Positions 11,425 to 23,486 of a DNA stretch of 64,000 nucleotides are shown here, one piece after another (position 1 is the stretch's first letter; each line of letters begins with the position of its first letter). The DNA is from Euglena gracilis. Lineage: Eukaryota > Euglenida > Euglenophyceae > Euglenales. The translations under genes were made by a program, and so were the position numbers. Location of the stretch: positions 50,419,080 through 50,483,079 of the forward strand of contig CP154955.1 of NCBI GenBank assembly GCA_039621445.1, written 5' to 3'. A model generated the notes under the pieces. The model saw only the letters and a list, made by a program, of their open reading frames with translations, was not told where the DNA came from and did no database searches.

Positions 11425-11640
11425 TGGAGTCACTTAGTGACCCGGGGGGGTCACTATTTCCCAGGCCCAAACCCACCCACCCAGTTTTTTTTGAAAACCC
11501 ACCCACCCAAACCACCCAAACCACCCAAAATCGACCGAAAACCCTTGAATAAGGTTCAAGCCATACAGCCCATCACCCACCCGGCCACCCACCCTCGAAA
11601 ACCCATTCACACCCCGGGGTGGGGTCAGACATTCATTTAG
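11425..11640. repeat. Repeat unit occupying the 3' part of an intron
   Basis: Begins 24 bp from the acceptor of exon 11251-11403 with cacttagtgacccgggggg, then caggcccaaacccacccacc and ttttttgaaaacccacccac. This is the same motif order as 5866-5960. Confidence 0.6.
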
Positions 11641-13077
11641 TGTGGTTCACAAAAGACGTGTGAACCACAAATTTTTCTTTGATGTCCACAGGTGAACCAC
11701 AAAAACCTTTTTGGTGTCCACAAAAAATTTTGTTGCCCACAAAACTTCATTGAGGATCGAAAAAAAATCAAGTTTTACAACTAAAAGCGGGTTGATCTTG
11801 AGACACCTCAGCCAAATTGTGGACCTTGGATCCGGCTCAATCCATAAAGTGTGGCAGCGAATCACACCCCCAGTCTTGTATGGGAATCTCGGAGGAGGGG
11901 GGGGGACCCCCCCTCCAACCTCCAGTTTTCGGTCGCCAAAACTTCTCAATTTCCAGGTCAAAAAGGTAAAAAAAAATCGAAGCAAAGGGGTGTGGGGGGT
12001 ATGGGAGGGGGTCGCTGACCTCTTCACCTTTCAAAGTTTACTGTAAGTAACCGTAAATTGCAGGTGTGTAATTTGTAAATCATAACTTATGCGAAAATTG
12101 CAATTCTAGTCCTTTCGGCCGTCCATTATGTGCAAGTCTCATTAAGAGCTCAATGAAATTCAAACCTGGTCCCCCCACCCCCCTATTTTCGAAAGGGGGG
12201 TCCCCCCACCAGGCTTCTTTTTAAGACCCCCGGGGGGGGGAGGGGGGGGGTCCCCCCCCACCCACCCCGGGTGGCGCGGGACCCCCCCCGGGGGGGGGGG
12301 GGGGGGGGGGGGGGGACCCCCCCCCAAAATCGGGCCCGTTAAAGGCAATTTCCAAAAATTTTCGGCGCTTCGCGCCGAAAAGGTATACCCAGCGCCTCCG
12401 GCGCGGGACCCCCCCCCCGGGGGGGGGGGGGGCCCGCCCCGCCCCCCCCCCCCCACCACCCCTCCCCCGGGGGGGGGGGGTTTGCTGACTTAAAAAGAAG
12501 CCTGCCCCCCACCCCCTCCTCTGCGGGGGCAAAAAAAAAAAATCTTCCGGCGCTTCGCGCCGGGTGTGTATTTTAGGACCCTCTTGAGGCTCAATACAAA
12601 AAATTTTCACCCAAATGCATGGGTTCCAGGCCAAAAACGGGGCACTGGGGGGTCGAAAAACGCTCATTTTCGGCTGAAAAACAGTTCTTCCAGGTCCGGG
12701 AAACATCGTTCTGGGCAAAAAAAATTTTACTTTTTCACCCAAAAATGGCTGAAAACGGCTAAATCAAAACAGGCCAAAACTGTACAAAATGGCCCAAATT
12801 GGCTGAAAAATGCCTGTAACTTGGGCTGGGCGGGGAGTTGCGGTGAAATAAAAATACCCTTAGATAGGGCTTCAAAGGGCTTCAATTCAGGTCGCCGGAA
12901 CGTCTCCTTTGACTCCCCACCATTTTCGAGAAATCGATTTTTTGACCCTAACGTTTGGTGTCCACATGTGAACCACAAATATTTTTTTGGTGTCCACAGG
13001 TGAACCACAAAAATAATTTTGGTGTCCACAGTGAACCACAAAATGACAACCTTGGTGTACCACACTAATGAATGTCT
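11627..13077. mobile_element. Element with GACATTCATTAGTGTGGT inverted ends
   Basis: Left end gacattcatttagtgtggtt (11627) is matched inversely by accacactaatgaatgtc (to 13077). Next to each end are tandem units of ggtgtccacaggtgaaccac (11685-11740 and 12955-13045). The interior includes a block (12010-12175) repeated at 34815-34985. A hAT-like element at 12210-12504 is nested inside. No coding sequence was recognised. Confidence 0.5.
12210..12504. mobile_element. hAT-like miniature element, perfect 8-bp duplication
   Basis: Ends CAGGCTTCTTTTTAAG are inverted at both sides. The flank ccccccac is duplicated exactly (12202-12209 and 12505-12512). The interior is mostly G and C homopolymer runs around a ggcgcttcgcgccgaaaa palindrome. 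Confidence 0.75.
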
Positions 13078-14340
13078 TGGTGGGGTCTCATAGGCGAGGA
13101 GGCAAGGGCGGAGACAGTGACTGCACAGCAGGGAAGCTGGGAAACAAGTAAAAAAAAAACCATCTGTCCTGGCATGACCCAAATGGCGAAAGTGTCGACA
13201 TTTTCCGGCGAAGACAGGTCGACATTGTGGGGGAGATCGAAATCTGGCCCAAAGCACCAAAAAAAGCAGCTCACTTTAAATTGAATTTTGAATTTGCCCC
13301 GTTCAAGGCTCTGGCTGGCCATTGGCCGACCCTTTGACCTTAAGGCAGAAGGAGGGTGAAGGTGGAATCCATTGCAACACTTGCATCCAATGCAACATTT
13401 GGTTCACTTGGCGACCCAATGCCAGCTATGCTAGCAAACTAGCAATGTTCGCAATCTTTCACCATCCTTGACATTCGGGCCTTTTTTTCTTGAACATATT
13501 TTCATTTGCTGCATTTTGGAATCAGCGAAAGAGTAATACCCAGCAATGTCTTTGGAAAACTGGAATTAAAACAACAAAACTTGGAAGGTTTTTTTCGGGT
13601 CTTTCTTTATCACCAACGGTCGACAATTAAAATTTTGAATTTTGAAATTTCATCATTTTCCAGACAGGCGCTTGTGACCAGGGACACCAACCAAGAAAGG
13701 GAGGGTATCTGGAAAGGGTATCATTATCCCATTATCAATGGTAAACGACGAGGAAGGTGGATCTCTGCGGTCTGTTCATTTCAAAAAAACATTAGTGCTC
13801 TTCAGTCTCTGAGTAATCATAATACGTATCCATGTGATACGTATTTCATGAGATTTTAACCTCACTTTCACCCCATTGTCAAATCACCAGAAAAAGATGG
13901 ACCAGGGGTTAGAGGCTATTTTGCCCCCCAAAAAATGCATTTGACGCTTGATGCGCTCTCCACACCTGTGAGGTTGGCTGTCTTGGTGGCGTTCCAGAAG
14001 AGGTCGTGGTACCATCCCGCTACAGCCCGAGGGAAACAGAAGGACACGGGGTAGGCCTGGAGGGAATGGAAGCATCTTAAGGGCTGCACAGAGGTTGATA
14101 CTGTGACGTGGTGATAATGATAGATACTCAGATACTGACGGATGTTGTGATGATACTGTGATGTGGTGTTGACTGGCATTGGGTTTGGCAGAAGATAGGC
14201 ATTCCAGTGGAAACGTTGATGTTTTGCCCAAACCAAAAAGTATCAATCACCTTAAGGACCGCCCTATTGTACTGTGGCCAGCATATTGAAAATGTCTTAG
14301 ACGGCCGGGAATGCACATTTCTTGTTGAGTCACAAAAATC
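13078..14340. other. No gene recognised
   Basis: 13190-13245 carries the dispersed cgaagacaggtcgacattgt core. 14090-14170 is a short imperfect GATACT repeat. The remainder has only chance frames. Confidence 0.5.
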
Positions 14341-14354
14341 TGGCAGTTTTAGTG

Positions 14355-17281
14355 AAAATGCGCATCCGCGCATTTTGGAAGCGGAGTGCGCAGGTGCGCA
14401 TTCTGAATGGTTTGATGCCTCTTCCAGACTGGGTGAAAACACCACAAAAATGAGCTGTTTGGATTTAACACGACTACAAGGAACACCCCCATGTAAACTG
14501 CTTCAACTACGTATCATGCTGTTTACAGCTGTTTCACGACGACTGTGGTACAGTGCGCGGCTGGACACACACTCGGCACACTCCACACGACATGAGGAAC
14601 ACGGGCGACGCAGGCCAGCCAACCTGGACCTGGATGTGCCACCTTGTGTTCACCGATGTGTGCTGATGGCTTCTGGGGGCAGGGCCTGGTGATCCCAGGA
14701 TGCGCATGGGAAGGAACTCCTTGCAGCCACAGAGACACAGCCCGCCCAAGATCAAAACAATGGGGGTGCCACTAAGTATCAGGGCCGAAGAATGGGCACC
14801 TGCGCATTTTTTGAAACCCCAAAAGAATGCGCAGGTGCGCATTTTTTGGAATGGACACAGGCTGTGGGAAGGGGGAATGCGCACACGTGCATTGATGTTG
14901 AAGGACGCAATGGGTATGGCCTGTTGTTTGCCTGCCATGAATACAAGTTGTGCACTGCTTATGATGTGGTTTCAGGCTTGCAGAACATGGGTGTGTGAGG
15001 GGGAGATGAACCAACAGAATCACCCTTGGCAACAGTGCCGCTGTACCAGACCACACCCTGAAACACGACACCTGCAGTGGCGTGGTAAACCCTGGGCTGG
15101 GCGACGGCAGGTGTCAGAGACGATTTCATGTCCTTCACTGACAGGGGAACTGCACCCCTGAAGGTCAAGTCATCGAACAAACCAGAATGTGCACCTGCGC
15201 ATTCGACTTCATCCGCTGCAGTCCACTGCTCAGCCTAGCCTACGCTGCTCTCATGAACGTGTGGTGCACGTCACAACGCACGTGCAACTGTCCCCCACCC
15301 GGTGGAGGTGATGGGCCGGTTGCTGCCAGCGTTGTCCAACCCCATGCCTCAGAGTGTGCATGGCAGCCCACAGCCAATTGGCCCCGAACAACCTTTATGT
15401 TGGGCTGCAGTGCATGGTGCCAGGAGCACTGTGCCCGACAATTAGGGTCAACGCAGTGGATTGTGTCTGGTTCCACACACGCGGTGATCGCTTGGTTGGA
15501 ACTTGGAGAGCGAAACACGCCTGTCGGCACCTTCGTCATTATTCCCAAAAACGGTCTGGAAACATGGAATTATTTCACAATCCAAATGGATTTAAGGAAG
15601 CAAACACCGTTGGTCAGTCCTTGCCCCAAAATTTCTTCAGGCCCTTGAGACCGTGAGTCAGCGACAAGCACATCACAAAAAAAAATTACTGATAAACCCA
15701 GCAATTTTTTCCGTTCTGCTTTTTCTGTGCATTTTACTGTGTTGCAATGGGAAAATGGATGAGAAAGGGACTTCAGTGCCCGAGGAAATTCCTCAGTGAC
15801 GGGCACCCTAATTCCCAACTGCGGTCAGCAGTCTTTCGTGGCATGAGTAAAAAGCCGTCGAATGCGCACTTGCGCAAAAAAGCGTCCTGCGCCTTTCTTG
15901 AAATTACCCACGCCAACTCCCCCTGCCTTGCCTGGGTTTGAAACCACATGGCCGAAGTGTAGACCTCCCTGCGAGGATCGAATGGTGTACGAGGACGAGG
16001 CAGCCCTGGAGCGAAACACGGCAGAGGAGGACCACCAACTGTGGCCTTGTTGGCAACAAACGTCACCCACCACACAGAAGCGTTATTTATCATGTACTCA
16101 GAGTCGACGCTCCAGCACTGAAAACAACACCACCCCTGGCCGCTGTGAAGACCAAAGAAAACACACATGCACACACTTTCTCCACACACCTCATCCGCAA
16201 TGGAAGCAGTCAAACATGGCATATCGGGGTGAACACATGCACACATGCACACATGCACATTCCTGTCTTGTGTCTCCCCTTAAAGCACCCTGGTGGGAGG
16301 TTGGTGCGCAGGGCCATGCCAAACAACTCAGCACACAAGGTGGAGGCACAGCCCAGGAGACATACACCATACTTTGGTGGCATCCACCTGTGCAATGAGA
16401 TGCCTCTGAAATCGCTGACAAAAAGACCAGCAGTGCACCATGGGGGGTAGCCCTGCCACAATGCTGTGCTGGCACTGGGTTCAGGAGTGCGAGACACAGC
16501 TCCCCACAACGCAGAGAATGCGCACCTGCGCACTCCCCCCACAGAATGTGCAGGTGCGCACTCTTGTGGATGCCCAGCGCTGCTCCCCTCCTGCTCTCCT
16601 GCAGATAGAATCACAACCAGCCAGCGAAGGAATGGCCTCAAGAGTACGCACGTGCGCATTCTTGTGCCCCATGCAACCTCAGAGAGGAGCCGTTTTATAT
16701 CGTGTGTGGGGTTGTTCTGAGGGTGTACTCTGTGGCAGAAAGGGTTGAAGCGGGGCTCCATTCCGTAGCTTTTAAAACCAGTGATACACAGGAAAGGAGC
16801 GCAATCCAGCCCCCCCTTCCATACCCAGCACCCCATCCCAAATGTCAGACCTGAACACAGGTGGTCCCACACGGTGATGTGCCGTCGTGCCTATGGGAAG
16901 GCACATGGGGAGCGGACGTTGTGCGCCACTGGAGGGATGCTGTGCCTGCATGTGTCACAGAGGGGTGCAGTGCACCTGTGTGGAATGGCAAACAGCAGGC
17001 AGCCTGAGGAGGGTAACAAGGCCTCCCCTGCAGACATCCGGTGTGGATTTCAACCCACACCCCCCACCACTCTCTGAATGCAGACTACACACACACACCA
17101 AACATTCGCAAGCGACCCCTCGTGCCCTGCTTCCAGCATAGGGCACAGAACCACCCTTCATTCTAACCGTACAGACCACAGTTCCTCCTTCCCACAACCA
17201 CCCCCGGGAGCCACAATAACCGTCCAAAACTTCAGGAATAGGCCGGGACGGGGAGGGGGGTGAATGCACACCTGCGCATTC
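14355..17281. repeat. Cluster of class I palindromes, GAATGCGCAcc(t)GCGCATTC type
   Basis: At least ten near-palindromes share the arms GAATGCGCA and TGCGCATTC around a two-base centre: 14355-14376, 14384-14403, 14791-14808, 14826-14843, 14876-14893, 15185-15204, 16516-16535, 16544-16563, 16642-16661 and 17262-17281, with a half site at 15860-15878. No other word of this length recurs like this in the block. Intervening sequence has no recognised gene. The arms differ from those at 20.6-23.5 kb and 53.2-54.7 kb although the GCGCA-NN-TGCGC core is constant. Confidence 0.8.
15354..15653 (+). other. Unidentified open frame inside the palindrome cluster
   Basis: A 100-codon plus-strand frame reads HSQLAPNNLYVGLQCMVPG and VDCVWFHTRGDRLVGTW. 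It has an ordinary amino-acid mix, but the other frames of the region are also open and no splice sites or family motifs were recognised. It could be a decayed part of the element carrying the palindromes. Confidence 0.15.
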
Positions 17282-17459
17282 ACTGGGCACCACAAAACAG
17301 GGGGGACAGCGACAGGTACAACAGCTTCACCTGACCAGGGTTCGCCCTCGTGAAACAGCGTTGCTTTTCAAACAAGAGATCACATTCAAATTCCTGTTGT
17401 CAAAATAAGCAACTGAAATAATACTTTTCATTTCAGGAACTTTGAGTTTTTTTCTCATA

Positions 17460-18250
17460 CTTGGTGCAACAAAAGTCAAAAAAGATAGCAAGCCTGGGAA
17501 AGCTTTTCAAACTATATCACATCCAGAGTATTTGGAGTATTTGGAATTCAGCAAAACGAGATGACGATGGATCCATCATCATCTCCATCATCTCCAGTTC
17601 TATCAGACACAAAACGCACCCAGAGCTTGCGCTTCTGCATTGACTCGATTCGGTTGTATGCTTGCGGCAGAGCCCTGCCAATGTCAAAGTTCATTGGCCC
17701 TTGACAGCGCTGGGCATGGAATGACGGAAAGGGCCACCATGCGTTCGGGGGAGGTCATTGGAGGGTTTCTCCTGAGGGGAAAGGAAATTGCACATTCTTG
17801 ATCTTTCGATCACTGAGACACGACAAAGTCAAAGATGACCAACAGCAGCAGTGAACCCCGAATCGAAGAAAAACCCAGCCAAGGATCTGGCGGTCGTTGC
17901 ACCCATTGTCTCAGCTGAAGTGCCTAGGCTCGCCGCAAGGAAAAAATCCAAAATCCAAAATCCAACTGGCAAAAAAGAACAACAGCATCAAACTGCCGCC
18001 ACCAGCCTACACCGGCAAGCTGCACTGAACTGCCACACAGCCTGCAGGGGAGGACAGCAGGGACCCGGGCTGTGTGAGGCACGGCCGCAGCGTAGCATGA
18101 GCAGGGCTGCCCTTCAGTCCCCCCCCCCAAAAAACAATTCTGCCGCCCCGGCGCGTTCGATTCGGGCCCGGGGAATGGGTGGGCGAAAAGTGCGGAATTT
18201 CGCGGCGAAGACAGGGCGACGCCGGGGAGGGAATCGATAGCTGGTGGTTC
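17460..18250. other. No gene recognised
   Basis: Includes a short TCATCATC tract (17573-17600) and, at 18195-18250, cgcggcgaagacagggcgac with atcgatagctggtggttcg, a diverged copy of the dispersed core. Nothing else stands out. Confidence 0.5.
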
Positions 18251-18369
18251 GTGGTCATCGCCCGCCCCCAACGGTGAAAAAAATGCTTTCGATTTCTAAA
18301 TATTTTGCCCCCTCCACCCAGTTGGGACGGAGATGGAGGGGTTGCCCGGAGGGTGGTTCGGAAGGTCCC

Positions 18370-18670
18370 TGGCGAAAAAAAATAAGGAAAATAATATCAA
18401 TAAATAATAAATAAATATTATTCAATATTGATTTATATAAATAAACTATTATATAACAATATAAATTCAAATAATATAAAGTAAAAATGTAAATTAAATA
18501 ATAAAATAAATCGATAATGTAAAATAAAGCATAAATTATTATATGAACACTAATTAAAATTATTTAAATAAATAAACAAGTGAATTAAACAAAGTTTAAT
18601 AAAAAAATAAATCCTGCAATACCCGTGCAAATATGAATAAATACATACAAATATAAATATACACATAAAT
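18370..18670. repeat. AT-rich low-complexity tract
   Basis: About 300 bp of AAATAAATAT-type sequence with very little G or C. It borders the GC-rich exon at 18675-18778 and would be the 5' part of its downstream intron. Confidence 0.85.
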
Positions 18671-18674
18671 GCCC

Positions 18675-18778
18675 ATTCCCCAAAGGCCGCTCTGGGTGGG
18701 CGGCGGCGGGGCGCTGCCGTTGCGGCAGCGGTAGGGCTCGTGGGCCACGCCTCGCACACGCCGCCACTCCACCTTCGG
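18675..18778 (-). CDS. Probable exon, function unknown
   Basis: After acceptor cgcggccctcag (ending 18779) the minus strand reads PKVEWRRVRGVAHEPYRCRN, then GSAPPPPTQSG, with nearly every third base G or C. Downstream it runs into AT-rich intron-like sequence with GTGTAT as a candidate donor. No family was recognised. By position it could belong to the glycosyltransferase gene at 11 kb or to the 3' part of the GTPase gene. Confidence 0.4.
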
Positions 18779-18899
18779 CTGAGGGCCGCGGGAGGAGAGG
18801 CCCGGCACGGGAGGGCACGACCCAAGGTTAGAAATCGGCGGCGGCAAACGCCCGGCAGGCAGAAATGCGGCTCCCGTTCCACACACAGCAGCGGGCACT

Positions 18900-19530
18900 G
18901 ATGGTTTTTTAACGCGCAAAAAGTGGACCCTGAACCCCCTGAAAGAAACCGGAAGGGCTTTTAATTGAAACACCTCGAAACCAAAAAAAAACCTCCAAAA
19001 AGTTCATTTTGAGAACGTTTGGGACTGTGCACATTCGGCTGTGGGAAAAACCCAAAAAGATTTCACCCCGTGGGAGAATTTTCCTTCGTCCAACACTGTT
19101 CATGCATACCATGAATGGTGTGCAATCGTTCACGTTTTCTCCGCACTGCAACTGCTTCTTGGCACGGTTGGTTCCTTTTGGCTCCTTTTTTCTGCTGCTT
19201 CCGGTCATTTTGGTCATTTTTGACCACTTTCGGCTGCTTCTTGACTGGTTTTGGCCACTTTCAGCCCGTGAAATGTTTTGAAAGGAGCCAGAAGAACCAG
19301 AAAGAAGCAGCCAAAGATAGCCAAAAGTGGAAAGTGACAAAAAACGCTGGCCGAAATTGGCCAAAAATAGCCTTAAGGAACAGAAGTGACCAAAGGTGGC
19401 CAGAAGCACTCAAGCGACCAAAGGCAGCCCTCCCCCCAAAAAAATGGTTTGGTCAAAATGGCCAAAAAGGGCCAAAAGTGGCCAGCATCCAAAGCTTCCA
19501 ACAATAACAAAAACTATATAATGCAATACG
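18900..19530. repeat. Foldback block rich in GGCCAAAAxTGGCC
   Basis: Alternating ttggtcatttttgaccactt and gccaaaagtggccagaag units form two oppositely oriented halves meeting near 19280. It is probably a miniature element; the ends were not defined. Confidence 0.4.
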
Positions 19531-19718
19531 ATGAAAAAAAATATTGAACATCGCCCTGCATCACCCTGCATCATCGAAGGTGCATGACAGTGATTTCGCA
19601 TTTTTGAAGTGTATGAATATTTAGTCCTAATGAAGTGTCTGACTATTCAGTTACCCTACAGTACAAGGAGGGAAGTACTTGTGCTTTCAGCTGGAGGCAC
19701 AATGTTGGGAAAAAGATA

Positions 19719-19750
19719 CACACCACATGCGCATATGCGCCTGGTGTGTG
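19719..19750. repeat. Class IV palindrome with ACACCA arms
   Basis: CACACCACATGCGCAT is followed by ATGCGCCTGGTGTGTG, a 32-bp near-palindrome. The core is GCGCA-TA-TGCGC as in the other clusters but the arms are ACACCA/TGGTGT. Confidence 0.75.
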
Positions 19751-20611
19751 CATGCAAACACACCAGGTGTGTCAACTTCTTCGCTGCGGTGTGGGGCTTG
19801 TCGCCTGCGGCAGCCCACGCCATAGCCAGCAGCAGCCACGGCCATTGAGGGCGCCCCATGACTTGGTCATCGGGCAAGGGGGAGAGAAGGGCGACCGCTG
19901 CACAGCAAAAAGGCTGTATGTTTGGTGTACTTCTGTGTGCTGCAGCCGCTTGGGGATTGGTAACAGAGGCCTTCGGGAAAAGTGTGGGAAACCACAAAAA
20001 TCATAGGGAAATCGAGAAAAATTGCGGGGAATTGCGGTAGTTAGGTTGTTTGCAGAAAATGTGGGGAAATTGTGGAAATTGCGACAAAATTGCGGGGCAT
20101 AATATGGACTTACTAATTGAAAACATGGACTGCGTAGAAAGTCAGGGGTTACTTTCAGTATTTTGCAAATGATCACCCTTGGGGTTGCAGCAACCCCAGC
20201 TGCTCAGATTTATCAACACCCAAGCAAAACAGCACCTCCCCAGATCACCCAATCAGTCAATCTGCGCCAAGTGTGGCAGTTTTGTTGCAAGGCACAGGTG
20301 TTCGGTAAAGGCAGAATCCCACTTGCAGTCGAAAAACAAAAAGGTGGGTGGCATGTGATTGCTGCACGCTCCAAGGCGACGAAGCGCAGGCTATTTCACA
20401 GGCCCAGAAAAAAACATGCAATTACAAACATCCTGTTTTCAATGTGTCATTTTCTTTTAAAAATGATACCCTTGTTGAAAATTCTGGCAGTCCGAAAACC
20501 TTGGCAAACTATTGGAAACCATTTCACAAAAAAATAACCATCAGAAAATCCAAGCCGACAGCTTCTTGAAATCATCCTTTTTGCAGAAGATCATAAACCA
20601 ATCCTCATCCA

Positions 20612-23486
20612 CTTAGGCACATCTCGCACTTGCACTTTTTTTCTTTGTCGATGTGCGCAAATGCACACATCGACATTTTTTATGAAAAGGACAAGATATG
20701 ACCCCAAAAACCCAAAAATGAAAGCAGGATGTGATGTGGTACCCCAGGACGCAGAGACGAAAACAGGGACTTTGGCAAATAGGGTGCCTAAGAGCAGGTA
20801 TCGTCACAGCATATGGTATACACGACACCCAGCAGCTGCAATTGATGCGTTTGTAAACTGTACAAGTGGTTGGCTTGTGCAAATGCGAAAACAGACTTTT
20901 GGTCGGTTTGCGCATCTGCGCACACCAGCCTCTTAACACACGTACCATTTAGAGGGTGTGGCACTGTTGCAGTTTGGAAATCCTTCAGTGGAGATATTCT
21001 GTAGAATTTAAACACAACAGAATGACCAGCCTGTGGGCCCGAATTTGGGCATCGGCAATTGAAGCTGTGAAGAACCATTTCTTAGCCCCTGAAACATCAA
21101 AGTAAACAACATTTTCGGGTTTTATCCTGAAAAACTTCGTTTAGAAGTGCCTGTCACCCCCAGTATTTCAGTCCGAAAATGACTGACTGAAAATGGATGT
21201 GTCTGCTGACTTGAAAATCCATGCGTTCAGGGGGCCACATCATGCAGCACCCTGACACACTTCATTTTGACCTTCTCAAACAAACCTTTCAACACCACCA
21301 TTTTGAGCACAACACTTTCACAAACTGCTCTCCTCCTGTTTCGATCCTTCTTTTGTCTCAGAAATCCCTGTTGCCAAGGCTTCAAAATGAAAAGGATTTT
21401 GGTTGGTGACCCACAATTGTGAAAAGCAACCATTTTAATGATTAATGTGCGCATTTGCGCACACCAGCCACCCAAACATACCAGCAGCATTCAACAGAGG
21501 GGTCCAGCACCACAATAATACAAGGGAGATATTATCACAGTGTTCTCACATTCATTTTCCAGCTCCAAACACACTGCCATTGGAGGCTCTTGGTTGGTGT
21601 TAAAGTGGTCGGTGTGCGCAAATGCGCACATCGTCCATGTGCGCATTTGCGCACACTGACATTATTTGTGCTGTTGTGTGGGTGTCACGGAGCCTTAAAC
21701 ATTCGTGGGGCATTGATGGCAACTTGCCACCAAATTCAACAGGGAACCGGTTGCAGTCCTCCTGTGTTCTGCATCCCCCTCATCAACCCCCAGTGGCAGA
21801 ATTCTCAAACAGTCCATTGTTTATGCGGCATGTGCACTTCCACTCCTTTCGTAACCAACTTCCAAAACCTCCACAACGTGCCGCAAACCTTCAGAAAGCA
21901 AGCAAAGGGGTGGACCTGCCAGCCCACCTCCAGAGCACCACCTGGCGCTGGCAGTTGTCACGCAGGGAATGATGGAGGGAGGCGGTACTGGGGTTTTGGT
22001 GTTTTTGTCGGAGATTTTCCGGGGGATAGGTCCGGGAGTTTTCGTGTCATTCCGACCCCAAAGAGCAGCAAAAAAACCAGGGTGTGACGCAGGGCTGAGC
22101 TCTTTGGAAGACCACCCCGGCCTGGCCCGGCCCCAGCCCGGCCCGGCCAGCGGCTCGGCTGGCTGCCCAGCCCGGTCTGGGGCCGGGGGGGGGGGGTTGA
22201 AAACGCTCAGTTTCAGCCCAAAAAACACCTTTTCCGGGTCCGGGAGGCAAAAAAAACATTGTTTTGGGCCAAAAAAAAATTTCGCTTTTTTTCGACTTTT
22301 TAGACCCGAAGATGACCCAAAGTCCAAAGGATTCGGGCCCAAAACGGGGCGCTGGCGGGTCAAAAAACACTCATTTTCGGCCCAAAAACACTTTTTTCGG
22401 GAAGTCAAAAAAAATGGTTTTGGGCAAAGAAAATTTTTTTCGAATTTTTTCGACTTTTTGACCCAAAAATGGCTAAGTGCACCGGCCAGGGGGGCGGGCC
22501 CAGCCAGGGGGGGCATGGGGGAGGGTCCAGGTCGGAAATTTTTTTTGCTCAAAAAACACTTTTTTTGATGTTCTAAAGTGAAAAAAAGTGTTTTTGAGCA
22601 AAAACAATTTTTTTCAAAGTTTTGGGTCCCGACCTACCTCCACGACGCCCAACCACCCTCAGACCCCCGCAGGGATCCCCGAAAACCCAAAACTGGCCCA
22701 AAATCGCACAACCAGGCCCTGGGAACCTCAAAAAAACGGTCAACCCCCCTCCCCTAAACCTCATGATTGACCCCCTGGTTTGGGTCCCAACTCCTCGTCT
22801 AGCCCGAGATACGACCAATTTACGGTTTCGGGCCCCGAACAGGCCCGAAATGGCTAAAACTGGCAAAACTGGCCCAAAACCACAAAACGGCCGTATCTCG
22901 GCCTAGGCGAGGAGTTGGCCCAAACCGATCGATCGGGCGTCCCAAAGTTGTGGAAGGAGATCCTCTTTACTTTTCTCAACTCCGCAGCGTTTTCGAGATA
23001 TTTGGAATTTTTCGATTTTTTGACCCCAAACTGACCCTGCAATTTCCCCGGGAAAAAAAACGGTAGACAACTTTTTTGCTCGGGGCATATCTCCGGACTG
23101 ACGGGAAGTTGCGGGTAACCCGAGAGCTCTGGTGAAACTAGGGATCGTCCCCTAACCTACAGGCTATTCACTTTGGGGGCCAGGAAATACAATCACATCG
23201 ATAATCCTCGGGTGCCCGGACCTACCCAGGGGGGGCGGGGGGGGGGGGTCGGACCCCCGTCGCCGGGGTAGCAAGCTTCGCTCTTACTCTAAAGAGGTAA
23301 GAGCTCAGCAACACGTAATTCCCGGGAGAGCCGGTGCCCAAAACGAGAAATCGCCCGTACTCTGTCCAATCCTGCTGCCTCTAGCTCTCACCCCTTGCAA
23401 CGCTGGTGCTCAAAGTGGTTTTTGGTCGGTTTGCGAAAATGCGCAAATCGACCAAAAAAAGCATAAGTGCGAGATGCACCGCCTAA
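20612..23486. mobile_element. Palindrome-bearing element, copy A, with inverted ends
   Basis: The left end TTAGGCACATCTCGCACTTG is matched inversely at 23486 (TTAGGCGGTGCATCTCGCAC read on the minus strand), and catcca flanks both sides (20606-20611 and 23487-23492). Just inside each end lies a large palindrome: 20647-20674 (arms GTCGATGTG) and about 23417-23457 (arms TTTTTGGTCG). Class II palindromes TGTGCGCAAATGCGCACA occur at 21446-21463, 21613-21630 and 21638-21655, and a variant at 20901-20930. No transposase was recognised. About 1 kb of the right part is a nested block of the 'ctcgggctaggc' family. Confidence 0.6.
22100..23160. repeat. Large copy of the CCCGGCC / 'ctcggcctaggc' family with a hairpin
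   Basis: Starts with CCCGGCC-type repeats (22110-22190), then blocks of ttttcggcccaaaaacac. Between 22780-22816 and 22891-22926 there is an inverted repeat (caactcctcgtctagcccga against tcggcctaggcgaggagttg) with a loop of about 75 bp. The same family lies near 4000, 12600, 34450, 42480 and 48100. Confidence 0.6.

Noticed and set aside
16210-16872. 220-codon minus-strand frame
   Set aside because: Spans four class I palindromes and shows no domain motif or codon bias; likely chance within an element.
21821-22568. Frames of 243 and 199 codons on opposite strands
   Set aside because: Both lie in a repeat family block and translate low-complexity phrases (FSPKNTFSGS and the like) that recur in other copies in different frames.
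23060-23410. rRNA-like stretch (gggatcgtcccctaacctac, aagagctcagcaacacg)
   Set aside because: No match to conserved rRNA core motifs and the sequence is part of the dispersed repeat family.
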